Assembly: GCF_013032445.1 (NCBI RefSeq)
Contig: NZ_WQCA01000015.1
Coordinates: 1-64,000 of the forward strand
Reading direction: 5' to 3'
DNA length: 64,000 nucleotides
Source: Ruegeria arenilitoris
GTDB taxonomy: Bacteria; Pseudomonadota; Alphaproteobacteria; Rhodobacterales; Rhodobacteraceae
Part shown: one piece after another, positions 52,958-62,627 of the stretch
Numbering within the stretch: position 1 is the first letter of the stretch
Layout: every line of letters begins with the position of its first letter
Position numbers and translations under genes: made by a program
Notes under the pieces: generated by a model
What the model saw: the letters and a program-made list of their open reading frames with translations, nothing else
What the model was told of the DNA's origin: nothing
Databases searched by the model: none

Positions 52958-54226
52958 ATGACATGGGATCGACGCAAATTTCTGGGCACTGGCATCGCCG
53001 TCACCGGGGCATTGTCTGCTCCTGCGGTCCTTTCGGAAGAAGCAGGAAAGCCACGGGTCGTAGTCATTGGCGGTGGAGCAGGGGGGGCAACCGCGGCGCG
53101 GTATATCGCCAAGGACAGCGAGGGCGCGATTGACGTCACGCTGGTCGAGCCCTCTCGGGTCTATTTTAGCTGCTTTTTCTCCAATCTCTATATCGGCGGT
53201 CTGAAGTCCATCGACGACATTGGCCACACTTATGGGGCGCTTGCCGCGAACCATGGGATCAACGTGATCCACGACTGGGCCGTTGGAGTGAATCGCGCGG
53301 CCCGTACGGTCACATTGGCAGGCGGGGCGGTGCTGTCCTATGACAAGCTGATCATCTCCCCGGGCATTGACTTCGTCGAAGGGTCGGTCGAAGGCTGGAG
53401 TGTCTCGTCGCAAAACCGGATGCCGCATGCTTACAAGGCCGGTTCCCAGTCCGAACTGTTGCGGGCGCAGATTGAGAACATGCCCGAAGGCGGGGTCTAT
53501 GCGATGGTCGCACCGCCTAACCCCTATCGTTGTCCGCCCGGACCGTATGAGCGTATTTCGATGGTGGCGCATGTCTTGAAAACCACCAATCCCAGCGCCA
53601 AGATCATCATTGCCGACCCAAAGCCCAAGTTCTCGAAAATGGCGTTGTTCGAAGACGGCTGGGCAACGCACTATCCCGGGATGATCGACTGGATCGGCGA
53701 GGATTTTGGCGGCGGCAATGTTTCCGTCGACCCGGACCGGATGACCCTGACGATTGATGGTGAAGAACTGACCGTCGACGTTTGCAACGTCATCCCCGCG
53801 ATGAAAGCTGGACGTATCGCCGAACTGGCAGACGTGACCGACGGCAGTTGGGCGCCGGTGAACGCGATTGACATGTCTTCGAAGGCTGATCCCGATGTCT
53901 ATGTCCTGGGTGATGCCAGCCAGCAGGGTGACATGCCGAAATCCGGGTTCTCGGCGAATTCGCAGGCCAAGGTCTGCGCCAACGCCGTGCGTAGCGCGTT
54001 GACAGGGTCTCGGGTTTTCCCGCCTCGCTATGCAAACACGTGCTGGTCACTGATTGCGGTCAACGATGGAGTGAAAGTTGGTGCTACTTACGAAGCGACA
54101 GAAGAAAAAATAGCACGAGTAGACGGCTTCATCAGCCAAACCGGCGAGTCCGCTGAAACACGTCATTCAACGTATCGTGAATCGGTCAATTGGTACGCTG
54201 CAATTTCCGAGGATATGTTCGACTAG
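52958..54226 (+). CDS. Flavocytochrome c sulfide dehydrogenase-type flavoprotein (SoxF-like)
   Basis: 422 residues from ATG 52958, with GGAAGGA upstream. Tat signal DRRKFLGTGIAVTGALSAPA. FAD motif VVVIGGGAGGATAARYIAKD, redox Cys in RVYFSCFFSNLYIGGL, second FAD motif DVYVLGDASQQGDMPKSGFS, and a C-terminal FCSD domain with the second redox Cys in YANTCWSLIAVNDGVK. The two cysteines form the disulfide over FAD that attacks sulfide. With soxYZ and a cytochrome it makes a small sulfur-oxidising set. The substrate may be sulfide or a carrier-bound sulfur. Confidence 0.87.
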   Translation: MTWDRRKFLGTGIAVTGALSAPAVLSEEAGKPRVVVIGGGAGGATAARYIAKDSEGAIDVTLVEPSRVYFSCFFSNLYIGGLKSIDDIGHTYGALAANHGINVIHDWAVGVNRAARTVTLAGGAVLSYDKLIISPGIDFVEGSVEGWSVSSQNRMPHAYKAGSQSELLRAQIENMPEGGVYAMVAPPNPYRCPPGPYERISMVAHVLKTTNPSAKIIIADPKPKFSKMALFEDGWATHYPGMIDWIGEDFGGGNVSVDPDRMTLTIDGEELTVDVCNVIPAMKAGRIAELADVTDGSWAPVNAIDMSSKADPDVYVLGDASQQGDMPKSGFSANSQAKVCANAVRSALTGSRVFPPRYANTCWSLIAVNDGVKVGATYEATEEKIARVDGFISQTGESAETRHSTYRESVNWYAAISEDMFD

Positions 54227-54235
54227 GGTCACGAT

Positions 54236-54553
54236 TCATAACCAATAGATGACGGTTGCTGCGAGGGCGATGGAGGAGAGGAAGACTTCGGGACAGCGAT
54301 CATAACGTGTCGCCACGCGCCTCCAGATCTTGAGCCTACCAAACATGATCTCAATACGGTCGCGCCGTTTGTATCGGCGTTTGTCGTACTTCACGGTAGT
54401 CTGGTTTCTCGACGAGCCTTGGCGCCTAAATCCAAATCGTAAAGCTGAACGCATTCCGATCCGCCTTGCTGGCATCCAAAAACAGCGCCGCAAGTATCGG
54501 GGATGTGGCCGCAACTTTTGAGATTTGGCATTGGAGCAGACTGGCGCAAACAC
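54236..54553 (-). pseudogene. Decayed IS5-family transposase, C-terminal end
   Basis: The C-terminal 40 residues of one minus-strand frame match the IS5-group transposase end: YDKRRYKRRDRIEIMFGRLK, WRRVATRYDRCPEVFLSSIA, LAATVIYWL. The catalytic Glu is in RIEIMFG. Upstream the reading is broken and no D-D part of the active site can be joined. It begins just 10 bases after the flavoprotein stop, marking the right edge of the C1/sulfur region. Confidence 0.8.
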
Positions 54554-54816
54554 GCGTTTGTATCGTCGTGGACCAAATAAGCGACGCCATGCGTTGCCAA
54601 AGCGGATGTGTTTTTAGTCAAAGATGCTAACAGCCGCCCCTCGTCAGTAAGAGCTACGCCTGCGTGGATAGCAATCTACACTTCCGTCCTTGCTTTTGCC
54701 GCCATACGGTCTCGACCTGCGCTCGACTGAACTGACGCTCTTGGTTGATTGGTGATGGTTGTGCCGATGCCTTCTACAGCGGAATCAGGTCACCAGTCAG
54801 CGCACTCGCTAGTGCC

Positions 54817-55881
54817 TTATCCGGTGTTGTCGTTCTTTTCTACAGCCAAACGTCCGCGAATTTCAGTCCTTTTTGCCTGAAACTTCCTTGCAAGATGCGG
54901 GTCTATATCACTCCGTTCGATCCCGACTATTCGTATCAGAAGTTGCAGCCCATCCCACGTATTCATAACCTGATCCGCGCGCTGCCTGTGCCAATTCAAC
55001 CCTTCTTGTGACAGCCTGCGCAGCTCATCATCTGCGTGCAACTCATTGAGTGCTTCCTTTAGCGCTGGCAAATTGCGCTGAATTGACGTTTCTTCAACCG
55101 TGTTGAAATTCCGATCAACCCAATATCTCAAACCGATTTCTTGGTGTGAACGATTCGGCAAACCACGAGTCGATTTAACCAGGTAAGCAAGGGCGGATTT
55201 GACCGAATAGTGATTGAGACAGACCAGATCCATCCCTGTATACTGCCCGAAAGTCACAAGTCCACGCTCCTGAAACAATGCCGGTAAGAGTTGGCCTGAG
55301 CCATTAACCCATCGGACCTTATGTTTTTGACTAGGCTTCGGTTTTTTGGGGCGATGCACACCAAGCTTCTGGTAAGCTCCGTTGTTGCGAAAGAGCGTCT
55401 TGAAATGACTAGCCTCCCATGGCGAAAAGCAGGGCAGAGGGGCTGCGCGGGTGAACTCCTCCAAGATAGGCAGAGCCGCGAAATCCACCTTTCCGCTGTT
55501 CCCAAAGAGCCTCCATGTCAGCGCGAAAGCATCCGCATCAGGTACTGCCGTGAACAAGTCATCAAGCTTTCCAGCACCCGTCTTGATATTTACAAATTCA
55601 TCAATATCAGAGAACAGAATCCACTCTGCAGCTTTAGTAAGCTCATGTTTTCCGGCCAAGTTTAAAGCAGTCCACTGAACACCTTTCTTTACGTAGTTCT
55701 GATTGCGTTCGTGGGTGAGCCAGCCACGTGCTGCGAGAGCATCCAAAAGAATATCTGTTCCATCGGAGCAGTCGTTTGAATATACAAGGATATTATCAAA
55801 CCCAATTAATTTATGATAAGCCACCCATTCCAGAATATAGGGGGCCTCGTTTTTCATCGCTGTAATCAGAAGACGTGTCAT
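54817..55881 (-). CDS. Glycosyltransferase family 2-type protein
   Basis: 354 residues. N-terminus LLITAMKNEAPYILEWVAYH followed by VYSNDCSDGTDILLDALAA and the metal motif WILFSDIDEFVNI, a DxD-E pattern. This KNE-LEW-NxCxDGTD-DxDEF set defines a GT2/GT92-like group repeated four times in this region. The C-terminal half contains YTGMDLVCLNHYSVKSALAY, also shared. It probably adds sugars to a surface polysaccharide. It is alone on its strand, flanked by mobile-element relics, and has somewhat lower GC than the C1 genes. Confidence 0.82.
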   Translation of the reverse strand: MTRLLITAMKNEAPYILEWVAYHKLIGFDNILVYSNDCSDGTDILLDALAARGWLTHERNQNYVKKGVQWTALNLAGKHELTKAAEWILFSDIDEFVNIKTGAGKLDDLFTAVPDADAFALTWRLFGNSGKVDFAALPILEEFTRAAPLPCFSPWEASHFKTLFRNNGAYQKLGVHRPKKPKPSQKHKVRWVNGSGQLLPALFQERGLVTFGQYTGMDLVCLNHYSVKSALAYLVKSTRGLPNRSHQEIGLRYWVDRNFNTVEETSIQRNLPALKEALNELHADDELRRLSQEGLNWHRQRADQVMNTWDGLQLLIRIVGIERSDIDPHLARKFQAKRTEIRGRLAVEKNDNTG

Positions 55882-56503
55882 CCGAGCCCCTGTCTCATTC
55901 TCTATGACCAGACTCTATGACCCGAGCAGTTTCGACGCGCGCAACGCGGTCCATTGTTCGTACACTCACTTGCGAAGATGTTGTGCTTGCTCGGTGGCTC
56001 TGTTCTGTTTCTCTGTTCAGTTTAAGCACAATGTATTAACGCCGCAACTTGCCGATTGCGTGTATAGTTTTGGTGATTGATTTCCACACTCTTAAGTATA
56101 GCGGATTGCGCTCATCCTGAGTTTCGATTGAAAAATCTCGGAATCGAAATGATCAGCATGATCCGAAAAGATCAACTCACGCCTGGACTCTTTCCCTACC
56201 AGCACTTTGTACAATTGGCAGGATAATCAATCCGAGCGTCGGTCCTTCTCAACCGCGCTCCGAGTTTGCGGCAGTTGCCGCGCGCAGCCCTCAAATAGTG
56301 CAGCGGGTGGCCCTATCCGAAGCTCAGGTCTCGACAATGGTTTTGCATGAAGCACACTGATGAGGAGATCGGCTATCGTATTTGTCTCAGGTTTAAAGTC
56401 CGTATATTCTAACTTCAATTTCGAACTCTCTGATGTCCACTTTGTCAAAGATAAACAGGTAAGAAATTATGCTTACATCGGTGACAGAGTTTCAGCGGAC
56501 ATC
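55882..56503. other. Intergenic region with mobile-element debris
   Basis: About 620 bases with no intact gene. The middle holds a possible IS6-type transposase tail (56128-56226, listed separately). A 73-codon minus-strand frame at 56227-56448 has no ribosome site and no family-like feature. The region is AT-richer than its surroundings. Confidence 0.4.
56128..56226 (+). pseudogene. Possible C-terminal remnant of an IS6-family transposase
   Basis: A plus-strand frame reads LKNLGIEMISMIRKDQLTPG then LFPYQHFVQLAG and a stop at 56224. The GIE-x-x-x-MI-KG-Q pattern ending in F-x-x-LA is how many IS6-family transposases end. Nothing upstream can be joined to it. The match is short, so confidence is low. 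Confidence 0.4.
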
Positions 56504-57256
56504 TCAGTGAGCACCGTTCCCACGTGAGAAGATTGGTTTATTGGTCAGGTAAGCGTCACCATCGACCATTTCGGTGTCACCCTCGTGGCGGAAATGTTCG
56601 GGATAGGTGATGAAGTCAGGTGCCAAAAAGGCACATATCTTTTCTGGGGAGTCGTTCTTGATATCATATACCAAGAGTTGATTTGGCTTATCGGCGAAAA
56701 ACTTCTGTACGCTGTCCAAATGATCGTCCCACTGGCGACCCCAATAGGCAATGATCTCATCGTCTCTACTCAGACCCAGCGCCTTGCCATAACGCTTCAT
56801 GTAGTTGCCCGCGCCATGGCGTGAACGCGAACGCAACCAGCCTTCTTTATCTCGGATGTTCAATACAAAATACGAATTTGGATAGTATTCATACAATTCA
56901 CGAAAGAACGCCGCACCCTCAATAACTCCTTCGGCGGCCACCCGCTGGACATCTGTAAAAGCTACATATTGGTCAATCCGTCCGGCCAGCGGTTTGCGGC
57001 CGGCGGCCAGGTTTTCCTGCATTCGCAGAGCCAGAAGGCCGCGGTTGAAATGACCCGAATAGATACCTGCCCTTTGAAAGAAACGATAGATACTTCGCGT
57101 ACCGCATTTGTTGAACCCGATCTGGAAAATCCGTGTCAGCTTCTGACGCCGCGTGACCAACGGGTGACGTTTGACCGCATCTTTCAGGTCCTCGCTGGGT
57201 ATCTCGGCAAGCTCTGTCCTTATATAGGTTGCGTTCAACGGCTCGCGCGGACTCAT
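56504..57256 (-). CDS. Sulfotransferase family protein
   Basis: 250 residues. The 5'-phosphosulfate loop is seen in IFQIGFNKCGTRSIYRFFQR, followed by a YFVLNIRDKEGWLRSRSRHG segment with the Arg and Ser of the 3'-phosphate-binding site. An LLVYDIKNDSPEKICAFLAP ending is typical of carbohydrate sulfotransferases. It overlaps the GT61 gene by four bases and is the last gene of a four-gene minus-strand operon. It likely sulfates a surface glycan, which suits a marine organism. Confidence 0.75.
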   Translation of the reverse strand: MSPREPLNATYIRTELAEIPSEDLKDAVKRHPLVTRRQKLTRIFQIGFNKCGTRSIYRFFQRAGIYSGHFNRGLLALRMQENLAAGRKPLAGRIDQYVAFTDVQRVAAEGVIEGAAFFRELYEYYPNSYFVLNIRDKEGWLRSRSRHGAGNYMKRYGKALGLSRDDEIIAYWGRQWDDHLDSVQKFFADKPNQLLVYDIKNDSPEKICAFLAPDFITYPEHFRHEGDTEMVDGDAYLTNKPIFSRGNGAH

Positions 57257-58464
57257 GTGTCGGTCCCCGTATAAACGTTCATGCCGGAAGCGGCGCGCTT
57301 GGCGCGGCGCTGCAAGCGCATCTCGCGCAGGCGCGTTCGGCTTAGCTTCGGGATGTATTCATTTTTTGTATCCGCGGATATTTTGCCAATCTGTGTTTCG
57401 ATCAGGTTCGGGTCAATTGAATCCCATTCCGGATCCTCGTCCAGAAAACCGTACCCAGCCAGTGCACCCCCTATGGCCGGAACATCAATTTGGCCGATCG
57501 AAAACCGATCCGCCTTGCCCCGCTCGGCCACGATCCAATCATATTCGATTTCTTCGATCATCGCGGGCTTCTTCCCGGTTGCGCCGTGCAACTGATTGAC
57601 GATGTGAATGGCTGCAGAAGAACTGCGTCGCCAAATGATCGCAACATCTGGCTCCGGTCCTATGCACAAACCCGCCAGATGCAAAGCCGAGCCATCAAGC
57701 CCAATAATCTTCCTAGCGGCCCTGTAGCGGGCGATCTGTACTTCCAGACTGTGTTGTTGAGGGTGAAAAATTTCATAACCCGCATGCGAAAGGTTCTCTT
57801 CCAGCATCGTTTCGCCAATCGCCCCGCCCTTGGCCGAGGGTAGGGCCGAACGAGATATATACAGCCGATCCGGCCCGTCGGGGGCAATGTCCAACGCAAA
57901 ACGGCTCTGAAAGAAATCGTGATGTTTGGCCGTGCCATAAGCGATGTTTCCGAGGCCCAGACCTTGGCCGGGCACCAATAGGCGTTCGACACTGGTAGGC
58001 GCATGCACCACTTTGAGTGGTTTGTTCACTTGGCACAGCTTGAAAAACGTTTGGTGAAAAGCATTCACGACACCGTTGCGCTTATGCAGAAAGAGGATAC
58101 CATCGACTTTGTCAGCAAGTTCCGGGTAGGCCCATATCCGTGAAAGCGTTTCGGTCAAAAAATGCCCAAAATGATTCAAGAGTATCCCACCCCACATCCA
58201 CGTCCCAGGCAGGTGCTCATTACCATCCGGTAGAGTTTTAGGCTCCAGCATTAACGGCCCAGGCCCTGCGCGATACAGGACGGCGGAGTCCACAAAAGCC
58301 CTATCGCTGTCGAACACACCGCATTCTTGGCGCATGCCCCTGCCGTTTGAGGGGGCGATCAAGGCGTTGCGAACCTCTTGGACTTCAGTCGACCATCCAC
58401 CCGAAGGGGTGGGATATTCTTTGGGGTCGAATTGCGGTGGGAAATAAGGAATTTCTGTCATCAC
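57253..58464 (-). CDS. Glycosyltransferase family 61 protein
   Basis: 403 residues. The DUF563/GT61 core is recognisable: GTWMWGGILLNHFGHFLTET, DRLYISRSALPSAKGG, ENLSHAGYEIFHPQQHSLEV, and IIGLDGSALHLAGLCIG. The last 60 residues are basic. It lies one base after the FkbM gene and overlaps the sulfotransferase gene, so all are co-expressed. The donor and acceptor sugars are unknown. Confidence 0.82.
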   Translation of the reverse strand: MMTEIPYFPPQFDPKEYPTPSGGWSTEVQEVRNALIAPSNGRGMRQECGVFDSDRAFVDSAVLYRAGPGPLMLEPKTLPDGNEHLPGTWMWGGILLNHFGHFLTETLSRIWAYPELADKVDGILFLHKRNGVVNAFHQTFFKLCQVNKPLKVVHAPTSVERLLVPGQGLGLGNIAYGTAKHHDFFQSRFALDIAPDGPDRLYISRSALPSAKGGAIGETMLEENLSHAGYEIFHPQQHSLEVQIARYRAARKIIGLDGSALHLAGLCIGPEPDVAIIWRRSSSAAIHIVNQLHGATGKKPAMIEEIEYDWIVAERGKADRFSIGQIDVPAIGGALAGYGFLDEDPEWDSIDPNLIETQIGKISADTKNEYIPKLSRTRLREMRLQRRAKRAASGMNVYTGTDT

Positions 58465-59151
58465 TCAAGCCTTTTGGAAAGTCACGACAGCTTGTTCAGA
58501 TCTCGCTGCATCATATACCAATCCTGCGCTCATAAACGCCTCAAAGACCTTTTTTACGCCCGCAAGGCCGATTGTCTGTGGGTGCAACTCAACTATTGCG
58601 GCGCGAAACGTGCTCAGGTCCAACGCGGGTAACAGATCGGCTTCGGCCCCTTCAATATCGCAGATCAGCAGATTTGCCGGGAAATCGTCCAAGATGCTCT
58701 CGAGCGTTACCTGCTCTACATCCACGGTTTTGACAACCCCGCCGAAGCGGTCGCCAAGATTGTCATTCAACGAAGAAGCCAAAAAATCCTCGCGAACGAA
58801 AAATGTCAACGGCGGACCTTCCTGGGCGGCAATCAGGCCGTGTCGAACATCAATCCGGTCCGCGACAGAATTGAGTTTGTGAACCTCTTGAATGAAGGGG
58901 ATCAGGTCTGGATTCGCATCAAAAGACCGAACGCGCGCAACCCCATGTTCGCGTACCATAAGAGTCGAGATAAAGCCGATACCGCCGCCAATTTCGAGAA
59001 CATGATCAGTCGGCTCTAGAAGTCCTTTCATGGCCAGCCGCTCAGGTCTTTCATAGTTTCCTCGGCGGATTGAACGCTTGTGAATGCGCTTCAGGATAGC
59101 GGGATTGTCAGGAAAGGTCAGATCGCCCAGCGTAACGGTGTCATAGCGCAA
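58465..59151 (-). CDS. FkbM-family methyltransferase
   Basis: 228 residues. SAM-binding motif TDHVLEIGGGIGFISTLMVR, then VRSFDANPDLIPFIQEVHKL and NLLICDIEGAEADLLPALDL, the FkbM D-x-E-G motif. Members methylate hydroxyl groups of sugars in polysaccharides. It sits three bases after the large glycosyltransferase gene and one base before the GT61 gene. Confidence 0.83.
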   Translation of the reverse strand: MRYDTVTLGDLTFPDNPAILKRIHKRSIRRGNYERPERLAMKGLLEPTDHVLEIGGGIGFISTLMVREHGVARVRSFDANPDLIPFIQEVHKLNSVADRIDVRHGLIAAQEGPPLTFFVREDFLASSLNDNLGDRFGGVVKTVDVEQVTLESILDDFPANLLICDIEGAEADLLPALDLSTFRAAIVELHPQTIGLAGVKKVFEAFMSAGLVYDAARSEQAVVTFQKA

Positions 59152-59154
59152 AGG

Positions 59155-61491
59155 TCAGCTCTCCATATCTGCTGCGATGGTATAGGCCACACGCTCAAGG
59201 TCGGTGAGATTGGCGGATTTGATATCAGCTCGCAACTTGCGGAATTCGGCTTCCCGGCCCAGTTCGGTGGCGCGGGAACGGTGCCAGACAAGGCCATTTG
59301 CATGCAACTCGGCCAGTACCGGATCTTTCAGAAGTTTGGCTTTTTCATGTTCCATCCGATCCATATGGCGTAGGATCGTCCGGTCGACATGCGTGTTCCA
59401 GTCATGGCGTACCCAGTAATTGAACCCGATAGTGCGCGTCGTGTGCAGAGCGCGACCTCGCTTGCGTTTGACAATAAAGCTGTCCCGGCTGCGCAAAGCA
59501 TAGTGGTTGAGCTGCACCTTGTCATAACCCACTGACCGGATCGAGCTGCGCCACGTGCCGGGCTTGTGACCTTCATCGGTAATGTCGCACAGTGAGCCGT
59601 TTAGCCATTTGGGTCGAACCTCAAGCTCGTCGAAAGGCTTGTTGGGGCGATGACAGCTGAGCTTCGAATAGATGCCGACATTCTTGGTGGCCGTCTTGAA
59701 GCCCCACATTGTATGGGGTTTAGGTGCATAGGCCGGCGCGCACTGGGTGAAACGGCGGATAACGCTAGCATCTCCAATCTCGTCAATGCCAGCATTGCCG
59801 AAAACCCGCCAGGTCATGGCGATATTGGTTGTGTCCGGGTCGGCTGCATAGACCTCGGCCAAAGTACCGTTGCCAAAACGGACGTTGATGTACTCGTCCA
59901 CATCGATATGAATCAACCACGTGGCATGCTTAAAGATGTCCATCTTTACCGCCTTGTTCAGCGCGGCCTGCTGTGGCGACTTGCCTTTCCACTCATCGTT
60001 GTTTTCATGAGTGACATGCCCCAGCTCGGCCAGCCGATCGAGGATCGCATCGGTTCCGTCGCTACAATTGTTGGTAAAGATCAGGAAGTGATCGACGCCG
60101 ATGCTTTTGTGAAAGGCGATCCACTCCAGGATGTAAGGGGCTTCATCTTTCATACAGCCGACAATCAGCGTGCCGGTCGAGGGTGCTGGCGGATCAACCG
60201 GCAAGGGCGGCATATCCTGGGCTTCGTCAAAACTGACGACGCCGTGATTGCGTGGGGCAAAGCGGTTATGCCTGATGCCCGCAAGAAGCTCGCGGCTCTG
60301 ATGGGTCAAAAGTCGGGCGCCATCAGCGCTAAGGGTCAAGCCCACTTTGGCCGAGGCTTCCAGCCGTGCTTCCGCCTCTGATTTGCGGCGCACGCGCCGG
60401 TCGCGAATTTGGGACATCCGATCTCGGACCGCCTGCTCAAACCCCACAAGCAGAGGCGACGGATCAAAGTCATCGTCAGGCTCAATCGAGACGGGCGCAT
60501 GCGGCTTGGGTGAAGGCGAAAAAAGATCTTCGGTCTCGATGCCTTGGACCAGTGGAGCAAAATCTTCCGGGCGCAGCGGGGCTTCTTGCGCAGGTGCCTG
60601 CACGCGGCTGATGATCTGACGGCGCATGCGATGTGGAATATGCCCCAGATCAAGCCTGCGCTCGACATCAATCAGTTCCAGATTCAACCGCAAGAGTCTT
60701 TGAGTGAACAGGCGACTTGGATAGGCAGGCTCATCTAGCCTGAAAGTGGGATCAATCTTGCCGACACGGGCTTTTAGATCAAAAGCAGTCCTGAATTCGG
60801 CGAGCAAGCTTTCATGGGTAAAGACTGCGGGTAACGGGCGAAGATGCAGATATGACGGCTCGAAAGCCTTGCGCCAGAAGTCAAGCATAGCGCCCTGATC
60901 CAGCCCGGGACTGGGCGTGTGCACGGCACTGCGGATATCGGCACCGGATTGCAGCCAGTTTTGCCGCTGCACATGGGCTGCGCCCCACCAGTCATTCGGG
61001 CTTTGGGCCAGCTCCGCTTCGCGCGACAGTCCCGAAACCCGACCCGCCAGCACCTGCCAGATAAAATGTTGGCAGAGCGCGTCCTCAGGCCGCGCCAGAT
61101 GCACCACCGCGCGTATGTCGTCGCTAAAGCGCGAAAGGGCGTTCAAAAAGGTGTTCAGCGCCTTGGGACTGTCGCACCAGGTCCACATGTCGGCCATCGT
61201 CAGCAAAAGAGCGCGCGGCCGGTGCCGTACAATCTCCAGCCCGATCTGGTCAAACCAATCGGCCGCGGCGGTCATCAGAACTTCCGGGTCGCTGAACCCT
61301 CGTGCTTCGCGGTAGGGATGCCAGGCCAACTGCGCGCTACCCGCGAAAAAGGTGGTATAGTGGTCGGTCAGGCCCGCAGACTTGGGCAACAATATCCCTT
61401 GCTCAAGAAGTTTCTTACGCTTTGCAGCCATGAGGTTTTGCAGGACAGAAAATTTCGCCCCCGCACTTCCTGTATGAAAGATGACCTGCAT
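59155..61491 (-). CDS. Two-domain protein: N-terminal sulfotransferase-like region fused to GT2-type glycosyltransferase
   Basis: 778 residues, more than twice the single-domain homologues here. Residues 1-240 open with MQVIFHTGSAGAKFSVLQNL, a beta-strand and P-loop-like turn as in sulfotransferase-fold proteins, but the key lysine context is not convincing. A charged linker (about 300-440) follows. From about 443 the glycosyltransferase reads LIVGCMKDEAPYILEWIAFH, FTNNCSDGTDAILDRLAEL, HIDVDEYINV. It starts the operon with FkbM, GT61 and sulfotransferase genes. Bifunctional glycan assembly is possible. Confidence 0.78.
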   Translation of the reverse strand: MQVIFHTGSAGAKFSVLQNLMAAKRKKLLEQGILLPKSAGLTDHYTTFFAGSAQLAWHPYREARGFSDPEVLMTAAADWFDQIGLEIVRHRPRALLLTMADMWTWCDSPKALNTFLNALSRFSDDIRAVVHLARPEDALCQHFIWQVLAGRVSGLSREAELAQSPNDWWGAAHVQRQNWLQSGADIRSAVHTPSPGLDQGAMLDFWRKAFEPSYLHLRPLPAVFTHESLLAEFRTAFDLKARVGKIDPTFRLDEPAYPSRLFTQRLLRLNLELIDVERRLDLGHIPHRMRRQIISRVQAPAQEAPLRPEDFAPLVQGIETEDLFSPSPKPHAPVSIEPDDDFDPSPLLVGFEQAVRDRMSQIRDRRVRRKSEAEARLEASAKVGLTLSADGARLLTHQSRELLAGIRHNRFAPRNHGVVSFDEAQDMPPLPVDPPAPSTGTLIVGCMKDEAPYILEWIAFHKSIGVDHFLIFTNNCSDGTDAILDRLAELGHVTHENNDEWKGKSPQQAALNKAVKMDIFKHATWLIHIDVDEYINVRFGNGTLAEVYAADPDTTNIAMTWRVFGNAGIDEIGDASVIRRFTQCAPAYAPKPHTMWGFKTATKNVGIYSKLSCHRPNKPFDELEVRPKWLNGSLCDITDEGHKPGTWRSSIRSVGYDKVQLNHYALRSRDSFIVKRKRGRALHTTRTIGFNYWVRHDWNTHVDRTILRHMDRMEHEKAKLLKDPVLAELHANGLVWHRSRATELGREAEFRKLRADIKSANLTDLERVAYTIAADMES

Positions 61492-61604
61492 TGCTGCTCC
61501 GTCGCCGCGCGCTCAAAAGGATTGTAGTTACAATCCATCTTAATGTTTTCATCACTATAAATGGTTCTCAGGCCCAAACACCATAGGCAAGCCGCTTTGG
61601 TTTT

Positions 61605-62627
61605 TCAGACGCTGGCGGCCTTCTGGCTACGCCGCAAAGCTGGGCTGATGGCGATTAAATCGTCCCGCAGGGCAACAAATTCCGGCCGCTCCAGCAGCCG
61701 CGCCACCAATGCGCGATGGGCAGCGACACAGGCGTCATGAGCAACGCCAACTCCATCCAGCGCCTTAAGACGGTCCATCTCGGCAGTCAATTCAGTCAGG
61801 CGGCGAGTGATGGATCTGTCTTCCTGGTGATCTTCGTTGCGCTCGGACCAGTATTTGGTTTGAAACTTGCGATACTTGCGATTTACGTCGCCGCGTTCAG
61901 ACTTGACAAGATAGCTGTCAAGCGAGCGCAGCGTATAATGGTTCAGCCCGGCCAATGTGCTGGCGCCCGCAGCCGGAAAGCGATGGCGGCGGCGCTTGTT
62001 CGCAACCGTCAGGAAAGGCTGCGGCACCTGGCGACCCGAACCATCGGTCCAGGACAGATTCTCTGTCGCGGGATCAAAACTTGCGCGGACAAAAGGCCGG
62101 TGCGCGCCGAAGAACTTCAAGGGAAAGTCGCGTCGGGTCAGGGTCTTGACCTCGATCGCCTTCTCCCCCCCCCACAGAGCGGCATCATGTGTATGCGTGA
62201 ACTGCTCGATCACTGGGCGATCCTCGAAGTGATGTATCCCTCCATTCGCCATCATTCGCATCGTGATCGAGATTGCTTTGGGGTTGCCGCAGGCGGCGAT
62301 CAAATCCGGGATGGTCCCTTGGTCGGTGCGGATATCAAGAAACTCGTCCACGTCACTGACAAAGACCCAATCGGCGTCACGCACTAGCGGGTCAGAGGCA
62401 GCTGCTTTCAGCGCGGTCATCTGGTACGGCTGACCGGGTTGGGCTGGATTGGGAAGATGTTTGACCACCCCGTGCGCGGACAGGGTATCAAGCAGCGCAT
62501 CGGTATGATCGGTACAATCATTGGTATAGATCAGAAAGTCGCTTACTCCGATGATGCGATTATAGGCAATCCATTCCAGCAAGAACGGCCCTTCATTTTT
62601 CATGCATGTAACCTGAGTGATCTTCAT
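61605..62627 (-). CDS. Glycosyltransferase family 2-type protein
   Basis: 340 residues from ATG 62627, overlapping the stop of the methyltransferase gene by ATGA. It has the same motif series as its neighbours: VTCMKNEGPFLLEWIAYNRI, YTNDCTDHTDALLDTLSAHG, WVFVSDVDEFLDI. LAGLNHYTLRSLDSYLVKSE corresponds to the shared C-terminal block. It is the second gene of a two-gene unit. The 113 bases after it hold no gene. Confidence 0.83.
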   Translation of the reverse strand: MKITQVTCMKNEGPFLLEWIAYNRIIGVSDFLIYTNDCTDHTDALLDTLSAHGVVKHLPNPAQPGQPYQMTALKAAASDPLVRDADWVFVSDVDEFLDIRTDQGTIPDLIAACGNPKAISITMRMMANGGIHHFEDRPVIEQFTHTHDAALWGGEKAIEVKTLTRRDFPLKFFGAHRPFVRASFDPATENLSWTDGSGRQVPQPFLTVANKRRRHRFPAAGASTLAGLNHYTLRSLDSYLVKSERGDVNRKYRKFQTKYWSERNEDHQEDRSITRRLTELTAEMDRLKALDGVGVAHDACVAAHRALVARLLERPEFVALRDDLIAISPALRRSQKAASV

